From Apus apus (lineage: Eukaryota; Chordata; Aves; Apodiformes; Apodidae), in NCBI RefSeq assembly GCF_020740795.1, contig NC_067283.1:44133659-44197658 (forward strand): a DNA stretch of 64,000 nt, given 5' to 3'. Below, piece by piece: positions 1 through 12,000 of the stretch. The position numbers were made by a program, and so were the translations under genes. The notes under the pieces were generated by a model, which did no database searches, was not told the DNA's origin, and was given only the letters and a program-made list of their open reading frames with translations. Each line of letters begins with the position of its first letter. The first letter of the stretch is position 1.

Positions 1-3000
1 TACTGTTTTATGTTTAAATATATTTTGGAATTAACATATTGCTAGCTTAATATGCAGAAGTGGTAATGCTCTGAGACACTGTGTGTTTCTGAGTGAGTTA
101 TTTAGGCTTTGGCTTGTCATATCTATGAGCTGTATGACATGAGTTTTCTATTAAATTACTACTTTCATTTTCCTTTAGCAAATAATGAAGAATACACATA
201 GAATGCATAAAGTACCACTGTTTATGCACCTTGTAGTGCATTATTGGAATTTCCTATGTGAAGATAAAGCAAAACAAATGGTAAAAGATGGAAAGATTAG
301 TTCATGTATATTTTTTAATCGCAGTGTATTTAAAGAAGCTGCCCAATGTCAACAGAGGCTACTGAAGGGAAAAACAGAGCAAGTGTGAAATAGGTTCCCA
401 TCTGCACTCAGTGTTTAGGGAAGAGTGGGAGAGATTTTGCAGGTGCAGGGTATCTGACCCCATGAGCAGGAAACATTCTTGAATCATGAGTCTGGAAGAA
501 GCAGAAGGAGGCAAACAGAGACTACAGATGTTAGGAGGTATGGAAATAGTTGCATAGCTCAACAGTCACTGATAACTGTGTATGATATGAACAGTAATAG
601 CTAGACTTTGGTACAAAATTCAGATGTTAACATTACTGAGGAAAACCTAGCCCCTAGCTATAACAGCAGTTACATTTTGCTCATCTGACTGTGGACAGCC
701 CCATACACCCCGCAAGCATGGTCATATTGGTGCTCCAGAGTTTTTCACAAACTCATGGTGGTAGAAATTTTTAGACTGAAACACTAACTAGAGGCTTTGG
801 CAATACTGGCAATGTTTTACTTCCCTGCCCTTGAATTAGTATGGTTTTGTCTGAGTCTATAGATCCATGTGCAGTTTATTAAAACCCTATAGTTCAAGAT
901 GCTTGCTGCTTTCCTGGCACAATAATTGTGCCATCGAAGTAGGTACTCCATGATATGGTAAAGTAAGCTAGTAATCATGATTGTTTTCATTTTGAATACC
1001 ATTAAAATATTTGTCTCAGTATAAACTTTTTACTTACTTATGTCTAAAAAAGAGGCTGATGTCATGAGGCATAAACAGAATAACTGGGAATCAAATCTCT
1101 GTCAAAGTGATCAAGCTCTTAAGAGGTTCAGTAGCTATCATGAATATATACAGAAAAGTTAAATCCAAGACAAAATTTGATTGGGAAGATGGCGTATGAT
1201 TGCAAAACATTTTTATTCACTCTGGTTTCACACATGACGTGCCACAGTTTCCCTTATGTTCGAAGTGCTTATTAAAGAGAACTGCAACATGCAGAGGCGT
1301 GAAGAAGGTTTCCACAGTGCACAAACCCAGCATTGCCTTCTGTTCTTTTTGAGTGACAGTCCCTAGCAGCAAGGGTGCTTCAGAAGAGGGGAACATGGCT
1401 CCTCACAGCACCTGATGGAACTCGATTCTGGAGAACATGTGGTGAGTTGAAGAACCACCAGCAGCAAGGAAGAAAGGCAAAGGAAAAAGGGTCTGAGCTT
1501 CTCATTCTCCTGCCTTTTACAGAGTATGGCAGGAAGTGAGAGGCAATACTGAGCCTTCTCTGTTCCAACCTTTCTGGGTCCTTCAGGTCCTCAAGACCCT
1601 CTCTCTCTAGTTCCTCTTATAGGTGTCAACAACATCCTGGGTCCACTCAACCATAAGAATTTTTCAGTACGATATAAATTATAATATGGTATCCTAATTG
1701 GTTTGTGACTTTAATATAATAATACAGCTGGCTTTGAAGAGATGAGAAGCATTTATGCAAGTGTGGTCTTCACCCAAATGCAACCTGAAAACCTTTAAAC
1801 CAGTTTGTAGAAGGGAGAAGATAGATTACTTAACTTTCCTTTTATGCCCTTTCCTTAAGCTAATGGCCATTGTCAAAGATAAGGAATGGGGCAAGATGGA
1901 CTTTTGTTCTGAAGACATCTGCTCTCAATTGAAAGAGGACCAGCCACAAAGGTCTGGTGAGAGGAGTGACTTTGGCTGGCAGCAGCAGTGCATCTTTTAT
2001 TTGTCTGTTTTAGATACTCGAATAACCAAAGGTTATAGAATAAATGAGCACATTACCTGTTTTTCTCATCCTCCTTGCTGGAAATACGTAGCCAACTTAC
2101 TCAGAATGCAGAAGCCTTTATATTCATAAATTTTACCAAAAAAGCTTTTTTTTCCATCTTCTGGCATCAGCATTGTGCTATGCAGCTCAGTTTTTATCTG
2201 GAACAGAATGTGAGGGTGGAATTAAGAGGGAAAACAGCAAGAACTAGTCAGAAAAGAAAGAGAACTTAAGCAGAACAACCACCTATGAAATGTTTTTATA
2301 TTATCCTCTTTTTGCATGCTTGGCCTCCAAGGCTCTGGTTTATTATTTCTGTTTATACTTCAAGCTATTTGGTGTATGTGTGCTCTAGAATTGCAAGTTC
2401 TTCAAACCTGATTTTTCTCACTTGCTTAGTGTGCTTAAGCTCAGTGTGGCTTGATGTTGTACTTGTCTTGTTAAGTCATTTTTGTTCCCATTTCCCACAG
2501 CATGTGGTACTTTTATATGGCAAGTGTCTTCATTACTAGCCAACTGGTGTATTTCATTTGTAAATGAATGCTTATTATTTATTTCTTGTATATAGATAGC
2601 ACCACCCAATTTTTCTTTTAAATAGGTATGTGGGTGGGAAACTTCAAAGCTAGATGGGAATCTTTGCTACTTAACTCTCATCTTACATTGTGAATAGCTT
2701 GCTTTTAGTTGAATTTTGGATGTGGTAAATATAGCTGTGTGCATCAGAACAAAGCACGATTGTAAGAGCAGAGCACTGAGCAGTTCATTTTGGTTATATG
2801 CTGTACATCACTGTCAAACTTTAACAACTCTGTGTTCAAAGCTGAAAAAAGAAGAAAAGATGAAGTTTAAGTGTTGCTTTAGATTGCATATAGCTAGAAA
2901 CCCTCCATGATGATAATAAAATGCACTTACCCATTTTCTCCACAATTAAAAATCTCTTCCTGAGGAAACTTGCCTGTATTTCTTACTGTCTTTGTTTTTT

Positions 3001-3007
3001 TTTCTAG
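1..3007. other. 5' flank / upstream intron, no gene recognised
   Basis: Open frames here (for example 185-388, 1755-2129, 2285-2539) are short, lack domain signatures and are not flanked by convincing paired splice sites. The region must contain, or lie downstream of, the non-coding first exon and promoter of the collagen gene, since the first coding exon starts with an acceptor. No TATA/CpG-type promoter could be singled out. Confidence 0.5.
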
Positions 3008-3093
3008 GGAAGATTTCAAAATGGATGACTGGAAGCCACTTCTTTTTCTTCTCTTAGTTTCGACCTTCTGCTCTATAGATGCACAGCAGACTG
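3008..3093 (+). CDS. COL6A4: Coding exon 1: 5' UTR tail plus signal peptide
   Basis: The acceptor is a T-rich tract followed by CTAG at 3004-3007, and the donor is at 3094. Thirteen nt of 5' UTR precede the ATG at 3021. The peptide has an Asp/Trp/Lys start, a Leu/Phe-rich core and a small-residue end (C-S-I-D-A), a classic secretory signal with likely cleavage near the Ala at codon 21. The exon ends in phase 1 and joins the N1 exon at 5747 to give QQTACRKG. Because it begins with an acceptor, the transcription start and promoter are not in this exon. Confidence 0.85.
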
Positions 3094-6000
3094 GTAATAC
3101 ACTAAAGAAATTATGCTTCTTCAAGTTGATAGCAAAATTATTTTTTTCCATTTATACCCAACACCAGAGAGATGAAGAATTGATGACAGTTTATTCATAT
3201 AGCCCCAGAAGAAGTCAAGATAGAGGAGGAGTTTGCCCAGGTAGATGAGGATTGGGTTAGGGATCAGTTGAGTAATCTGGACATCCATAAATCGATGGGT
3301 CCGGATGGAATGCACCCAAGGGTGCTGAGGGAGCTGGCGGAGGTCATTGCTAGGCCACTCTCCATCATCTTCGGTAAGTCATGGGTAACAGGAGAGGTGC
3401 CTGAGGACTGGAGGGTAGCAAATGTCACTCCAGTCTACAAGAAGGGCAAGAAGGAGGACCCGGGTAACTATAGACCGGTCAGCCTCACCTCCATCCCTGG
3501 AAAGGTGATGGAACAACTTGTTCTTGTCACTATCTCCAGGCATATCAAGGATATGGGGGTCATCAGGAGCAGTCAGCATGGTTTTACCAAGGGTAAATAA
3601 TGTTTGACTAACCTCATAGCCTCTATGAGGAAATTACTAGGTGGATAGATGATGGTAGAGCGGTAGATGTGGTATACCTTGATTTCAGTAAAGCATTTGA
3701 CACCGTCTCTCACAGCATCCTTGTAGATAAGTTGATCAGGTATGGGTTTGGTGATCAGGTAGTGAGATGGATCAAGAACTGGTTGAAAGGAAGAAGTCAG
3801 AGAGTTGTAGTCAATGGGGCAGAATCTGGTTGGAGGTGTGTGACCAGTGGAGTCCCTCAGGGGTCGGTACTGGGACCGGTGTTGTTCAACATCTTCATCA
3901 ACGACCTGGATGAGGGTACAGAATGTACCCTCAGCAAGTTTGCTGATGACACTAAGCTGGGAGGAGTGGCTGACACACCAGAAGGCTGTGCTGCCATTCA
4001 GAGGGACTTAGACAGGCTGGAGAGTTGGGCGGGGAGAAACATGATGAAGTTCAACAAGGGCAAGTGTAGAGTTCTGCATTTGGGGAAGAAAAACACCATG
4101 CACCAGTACAGGTTGGGGGCTGACCTGCTGGAGAGCAGTGTAGGAGAAAGGGACCTGGGAATCCTGGTAGACAGGAGGATGACCATGAGCCAGCAATGTG
4201 CCCTTGTGGCCAAGAAGGCCAACGGCATCCTGGGGTGCATTAGAAAGGGTGTGGTTAGTAGGTCAAGAGAGGTTCTCCTACCTCTCTATTCTGCATTGGT
4301 GAGGCCGCATCTGGAGTATTGTGTCCAGTTCTGGGCCCCTCAGTTCAAGAAGGACAGGGATCTGCTTGAGAGAGTCCAGCGCAGAGCTACAAAGATGATT
4401 AAGGGAGTAGAACATCTCCCTTATGAGGAGAGGCTGAGGGAGCTGGGTCTCTTTAGCTTGGAGAAAAGGAGACTGAGGGGTGACCTCATCAATGTTTACA
4501 AATACGTAAAGGGTGAGTGTCAGGGAGATGGAGTTAGGCTTTTCTCAGTGATGACCAGTGATAGGACAAGGGGTAATGGGTGGAAATTGGAGCATAGGAG
4601 GTTCAAGGTGAATATGCGAAAAAATTTTTTTACTGTGAGAGTGACAGAGCACTGGAACAGGCTGCCCAGGGAGGTTGTGGAGTCTCCTTCACTGGAGTCA
4701 TTCAAAACCCACCTGGATGCGTTCTTGTGTGATGTGCTCTAGGTGACCCTGCTCTAGCAGGGGGGGTTGGACTAGATGATCTTTGAGGTCCCTTCCAACC
4801 CCTAAGATTCTATGATTCTATGATTCTTTGTATAACTAGGGATAATGTATATTTTTATGAAACATATATTTAAACTAGGGTAGGAGAGTCATCCTAAAAA
4901 AAATGCAAAATTAAATGTAGCAGCTCATTAAAAATTGCTTTTGTTCATTCATGCTGAAGTTTGGTATTTCCAGAACTCCTTAATTGTAAGATTGCCAAAA
5001 GTAAGATAAATCACAGGCTTTAGCATTTTAATTTTGGTAGTCAGGTCCTCTGGAAGAGCTACTGCAGAAAATGTTTTGTCCAGTTGCAGTACATTTTCTG
5101 TATGACTGTTGGTTTGAATAATAGTAACTGTTTCATCCATGCCCTACTAGCATCATATGCTTCTGAAAGGTGTGGAAACACATGAGTTTAGTATTTACTA
5201 CAAGTCAGTGTGCTTAGTCCTGTTTAAGATGGTATGAATTTATTTTTCCCCTCAGATAATAAATCTTTATTAGTAATGTATGCTTGCAGAATGCAGCTCA
5301 AAGTGCATGAGTAGCTTTTCCTTTGAGCTCACTTGACAGGAGGTTAAGGCATTCTTATGGTTGTGGTTCACATACAGAAGTGTGTACAGCGATTACCAGG
5401 CTGAGTGTGGAAGTTGTGTCATTGTGAATTTCAGCATCTCTTTTCTTACCTAAGAATGGTGTTGCAGAAAGGTTTAGACTCTGACAAGAAGTTTTAACTT
5501 TTTGCATCATCCATGTATTACTAACTAGCTTTCAATAAAATCAACTCGTAACTGGAATAAATGTTGAGTACCTGTCTACCTTTAAAATACTGAAAATAAT
5601 GGTGGGAGGGGGAAAGGCAAAAGCATGCAAAACAGTTGCAATTTATTTCATTAATTATAAAATGTAGAGTCAGTTCTTCCTTTGCTGATGTACAAAGCTG
5701 GAGAAGCTGTAATAATTCATTCTTCTATGTGATCTTTCTTGGACAGCTTGCAGAAAAGGCACATTGGCAGATGTTGTTTTTTTAGTGGATACTTCAACAA
5801 GTATTGGCCAGGAAAACTTTCAGAAGGTGAAGAACTTCCTCTCCACCTTGGTTTTGAGTCTTGATGTTGGTCTTGATGTGATCCGCATTGGGCTCGCACA
5901 ATACAGTAATGAGACTTACCAAGAATTCTTGCTGAACCAGTATTTGAAAAGTGATGTTCTGGAGCAAATTGAGAATTTGCCATATAGGAGTGGAGAACCT

Positions 6001-9000
6001 TACATAGGGAGAGCTCTGGATGTTGTCAATGAAGTGTACTTCACTGAACCTGCTGGTAGCAGAGCTAAGAGCTATGTCCCACAGGTAACTATTTTGATCA
6101 CTGGTGGAGTATCGAACGATGAAGTTGAATTGCCTGCTAGAAAACTGAGAAACAGAGGCATCTCCCTCTATGTGGTGGGAATTGGTGTCCAGAATGCAAC
6201 TGAGCTTCAGCAAATAGCCAGCAAACCATTTGCGAAATATCTGTATAGTACTGGTAGTTTTGGTGACCTTCAAGATCTCTCCAGAAGACTTTTGAGAAAC
6301 TTCTGCTTTGCAATTGAAAGTGAGCTAAAAGGTAAGAAGCTGTTGTTATACCTGTGCTATTTCTGTTATTCATACTGTGTCATTGTGAAAACGAGATGTA
6401 GGAAAGAGGTCCTGGTTTTGATGTAATTTACATCAGTGTTACTGTCATGTAATGTGGTTGAAAGCAATGGGGCTAATTTTGAGTTAGGCTGCGGTTCAGG
6501 ATGATGTCCCTGGTCTTTTTAACACATTTCAGTGTCTGCGTTGAAGTCAGTGAGGTTTAACTGTGAAAATGGGGAAGTAATTTTATGCTTAGTGCTCTCT
6601 GAAGCCGAGATCTAGTGTATGCAAGGAAAATCCGGGTCAGATTAACAGATTCTATGAAGTACATTCGATTTTATTTCATTAGAGCTGATGGAGCCTTTTT
6701 AAGAATACATTTTGGTTTTATGTCACTGAACAATTGAAGAGAGAATTATTTATTAAGTTGTAACTCTTATTTCCTGCAAAAACCTACTTCAGAAGTAGAA
6801 CATTCTAGGAGTTACGAAGAATGAGGGGAAGTAATATTTTCCCTTTCAAGACACTTGCTAAACAGCAAAATTCACAGAAAATGTACTTTCCCTGTTTCTT
6901 TAAGGTTTGTTGTTGAATGGTGAAAGGTGGAGGGATATAAAAGAGGCATGGTGACAAAGCTAAAATCAGAACAGAAATTATTGTTTAAAATATTATGTAG
7001 TTACAATTTTAAAAGGATTTTTTTTTCTAGTTTTGCAGAGGTCAGTGTGAATACCTCCACTAGTTTTTCTCAATGAAGAAAAAATGTTAGGGGTTAGAGA
7101 TTATGCTGTCATTAGGCACTTGACTTTAATCCCCTTCTTCATAAACTCTTGACACTAAAGGACACATTCGGGTCCAGTTTCATTTGTGAAGGACAATGTT
7201 GGAGCAGTTCTCTCTGTGCCCATCCTTAACAAGGACTGTGACTGTCCTGTAAAACTCCTTGTTGTCTTCCTTGTGTTTTCATCATGTAACTAATGTTTTG
7301 CATGTGTTGGATACATGCTCTTTGTCTTCTTTATTATGCCATAAAACGGATCCTACGCAGCTCTCTAGGCTTCATTCCCTCAGTGACTAGAAACTTACTA
7401 TGAAAAAGGAACAGTGGGATGACCACACTGCTTGTCTAAGGCTTTTTGTAACAACAGCTGAACAAGTAGGTAACTGCCTCTCCCGCACCCTAGGCTTGTG
7501 AGATCCTTAATACAGCAAAACTGACTGGTGCTTGCCAGCGTGATGAGGGCCAAACTTAAGAGCTGAGCCTTCCCTCCTAAAGCCAGAAGCTACTACTCTT
7601 TGTGTGCATTGTATCCGCTCAGGTGGTTTTCAGAGAGGACAGCTGGGCCTATTTCAGTATGGGCTCTGTACCTCCCACCCCCTCATTTCCCATCGGGAGC
7701 TGAGCAAACCTTCTGCTGAAAAGATGGGAATCTTGAAAAGAAGGAGGGCTTCATGGAAGTGGAGTGTGCTGCCGTGGAACAGCGTAAGTGTGGCTGATGC
7801 AGTAGCACCTCCTGGTGTTTCATGGCCAGAGTACAGAGAAATTTAATGGAGATAAAACAGTAAATGCATATACAGGTATACTTGTTTAGAGAGAGAGATA
7901 AGTTAAGGAGAGCATATTGGCTGTGATCTCACCCATGCCATATTTAAGTTCTGCATAAATTTGTTTCATAAAACAAAGATCAGCTTCCTGTGAAGCCTGT
8001 TTTGTCTTGTACTGTCATGTGTATTTTCCTATATTTACTGACCTTTCCTGTAATAAATCTATTAAATCCCCTTTCTCCAGTCACCTTCCCTTAAACTACA
8101 ACATTTTTTTAAATTAAAAAAGCTGCATTTAAGTTACAGTAAGTCAACAGCAGTAAGACAGGGCAGCTTAACAATGTGGATGTGTGTGGGAGAAGAGGTG
8201 ACTAGAAAAAGAGGTTAGCTACACAGAGGTGTTTACTTCTGCAAATTAATGCAGATTATCAACAAAGTATGGAGTACCTACCAGAAGCTGTTTTGCACGT
8301 TCTTATGCACAGCACAGTAGCACAAAAAGGTATGCTTTACCACTGTTTTGGTATCATTACTGGTATGCTGGAGAGTTGGCAGTGAACATTTTAAGAGCTA
8401 GGCAACATGGCTGACCAATTGTCAGGGCTACTCTGCTGAATCTGTGGTTGCCCTTCCCCCTCCCTGCAAATTGTGTGGTTAAGAAGTCCCAGATCTGAGA
8501 AAAATCTCATTATGAAAGCATACTCTGTGCATGCTGGACATGAACATGTATGGGAAGAAAAATCAAATAGATTTTATATTAATGGAAATTTTTAATCAGA
8601 AGCATCCCTCACTATTAGAAAAATGCTCTTCCCTGAACTGATTATGGCCTTTGCATCACAGGTGTTCTCTGAATCTTGAAGTCAGATGTACAGCCTCACA
8701 GCTTGGCTAAGGGGCATGACTGAGGGGCATGTGTGTGTGGACATATATGTGTGTATAGATATATTGAACTGTTTAAGAGAAAGGTTTTGTTGTGGGCTAA
8801 ACAGAAAAACTGTAAATCCAATGTGAACTTTTACATTTAAAGATTTTCATGCAAATCATACCCTCTAGGGGGCAGTTTGTACCGCAAGTGAAAATACTGA
8901 AATGCAACGATGGCCACTCTGAGGTGAAGTTATTTCTATATTTATTTGGTTAGATAACTGAACACATTCATCTTTTTCATAGGTGAGGGAAAACCCAGAA

Positions 9001-12000
9001 AACTGTAATGGAGTTTATATGATATAACGGTCTATAGGTACTAGCCCAAACTAGCAAACATGGAAACCAATCTTGTACTTAATAAGTTTTTCAGAGTCAA
9101 TTGGTGAAGAAGTAACAGAATTAGGCAGAGTGCTGTTTTACAGATAAAACCACCTCTGACATCCTTGCAGAGGTACAACAGTGGATGATAATGCATCTAG
9201 GGACACAGAATAAAATTCACTATGACACATGAAGAATCAAGGTACAGAAGAAATAAGCCAAGTGGTTTAGCTGCTTGATGAGGGCAAGATGATTGGGAAA
9301 GAGGGAGGAATTAACCACATCACAGTATTTGCACAGTATCTTATCAGGAGCTATTCAAGCAATTCCATAACGGAGATAGCCCTCATAACATCTGTTATTC
9401 ACAGTGGATATTCACATTGCATGTAGACAATGCTGCCTGTTTCTGTAATGTCTTTTTCTTTGGTCTGTTCTACATTTATATGTATCATCAGGTCCTATGA
9501 CAAAGTGATAAAGCACAGTCAGCCATCAGGCTTCCCATTGCAATTGGAATATCTGTTGTACGTTTTAAGTTGGTAGCCAAGCTCACAGAAACACTTGTGA
9601 GATTAGGCCCTTTGAGGACGTTTGATGGCAGGAGAAGAGTGATCAGTGATGTAGAACCTAATATCTGCAAGTTAACATATCCCCACTGAAACTGGTTGAC
9701 TGCTAGATTTTCCATAAATATAAAATACCATCTTGCTGATTCTGACTTCCAGTTTTAAATTTACCACATTGAATTTTGTTCCATTCCCATGACTCAGACA
9801 AAAGACAAGATCATAAATAGTGTATATTTATAGTTTCCTGTTTCTTCTGTTTTTTTCAGATTGCAACATACGTCTTTCTATAGCTATTGATATTTCAAGA
9901 CGTGTGCAGCCAGAATCCACAGTGCTTCTGAAACAGAAATTGCAAGGATTCCTCCCCAGGCTTTTACTCCAGATGAAGTCGCTGCCAAATACCAGCTGTA
10001 ATTCTGGCTCTCCAGTCAACATTAGATTCAAGTTCCAAGTACCGGCACAGACCAAACAATTAATCTTTGACTCTGATTTTGAAGACTATAATGAAGACGT
10101 CATCCAGAAGTTCTTAGATGCACAGACCACTGTGGACAGTTACCTGAATGCAGACTTCTTACAGGCACTTGAGGATAAGTTCTTCAGTGTGACCTCTGCT
10201 AAAGTGAAGGTAATGGCATAAATGTTTGTGCTGGAAAAATTACACAGTTTGATGTTTGCAGACTGATGCTGAGTACTCCAGGGAGACAAAAAGGTAGTTC
10301 AGTAGTTAGTGAATCCAATAAAAAGAATTACAGAATGGCTGAGGAACTGCTAGAGGTAACTTTGTCTAATCACCCTTGCTCAAGGAAGATCAACAAGATC
10401 AGACTGCCCAGGAGCATGTCTAGATGACTTTTGAGTACCTGTAAGAATGGAGACTCCAGAACTTCTGCCCTTGCTTGGTCAGCCTCACAGTAAAAAGGGT
10501 TTTATAATGTTTGTATAGAACCTCCTGTTTTTTCATTCTTCCTGATACAGCTGCATATGTCATTTCCAATTCCCTGAGCACTTCTGCAGTGAGACAGTAG
10601 CCAGAACATTTGGGTTAATGCATATGATCATAAGTACTCATACAGAAAACCTTCCTATATTTACCAAGGAATGTCTTTGTACATAGAGTAGTGGAAACAG
10701 TTCTCATTCAGAAACTCTAAATCTTTGTCCAGAATAATGACAGCTCTAAGCAGAAGTCATAGAAAATGTAGTCCAATAAATTTGTTAACATAAGTTTATT
10801 TGTGTAGTTAACTTGTCATATAATTTCAAATAACAAAGTAGAGTTCTGCTGAGGGATAACTCATGATCAGGAAAATCTGCATGGACACTGCAGTAAATTA
10901 ATCCAACTTGAAGTGAGGTGAAGGGAGAAGCATAAAGCCTGATCAGGTATCTTCTGAAGTGAATGGAGAATCTTTCCACTTAGGTGAAAGAAATTTAGAT
11001 TTCATTGGAGTTTTTCAGGGTCATTGCCCTGACAGTTTATTCTTAATAGAAAACGACAGCATGTCCTGTAGGAGCTGTTTGAATATTAGCACTTTTAATA
11101 GTAAATCACTTTCTAAGGCTTTCATATAGGAAGACCTTCCTGCTGAGAAAGGACAGGGTAGCCCTTGCAAAATACATAAGGGATTTCCTCTGTGAGCCTT
11201 ACTTTATAAAATGTTAATTTTAATCGGATGTAGAGTGAGAAAGCCATATTGTTATGAATTCCCCTGCTTCAGAAGAAAGTTGGCATTCTGGGGCATTGGT
11301 TTGTTGTTTTTTTTTTTACAGCATTTGCATAGGTATGGCTTACCAATTTAAGTTGCAATTTGGTGCATATTTAATACTGTGATTTTCCCCAAGATTTCTT
11401 TAAATTTTGTTTTATTCTGAACAGGAAACATGAACACACGATTTTGCTTCTTTTGGAGAACTTGTGTGACATAGCAGTAAAAGCAACACGTTTTTTCTCC
11501 TAATTGTCAGTTCTTTTAGATCCTTGTTGAAGGTGATAGTTTAGCAAGGCTTCTTTCTGCTTATGCGTTATTACTAGAAATAAATATGCTGCCTATTTCA
11601 GCACTTTACCAATGGATTAATTTTCCTTTCTGATACTGCTTATGTGCACATTGAAAATACAAGACTTTAGAATGCACATAAAATCCAATTTAATCTCCCT
11701 AGGATCCTGAGCAAAAACATGCTTGTTCTGTAAAGTTTATTAGTTATAAACCTCATTGGGGTAGTGATTCTCTGTTGTTTGTTATTTTTCTGTTTTACAG
11801 GAAAAGAGTTGGACCTGATTCCAACATTTTTGACAAAGCAAGACTCAGATGTGTTCCAACAAGAGCTTCATATAAATGAAAGCTTTGTAAATGTAGATAA
11901 AGCCCACACTAGCACTCCACATTTCCCCTATTCCCACATGTTTTTAAACTTAAAAGATCACACACCACCAAGCTCAGGCTTGCAGTGTTGTTTCTAACTG

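Noticed and set aside
1755-2129. 124-codon open frame upstream of the collagen gene
   Set aside because: No domain, no signal peptide, ordinary base composition of flanking DNA; looks like chance.
11764-11997. 77-codon frame preceded by a TTTTACAG acceptor in intron 3
   Set aside because: It would break the frame between exons 3 and 4, has no VWA match and no donor in a usable phase.
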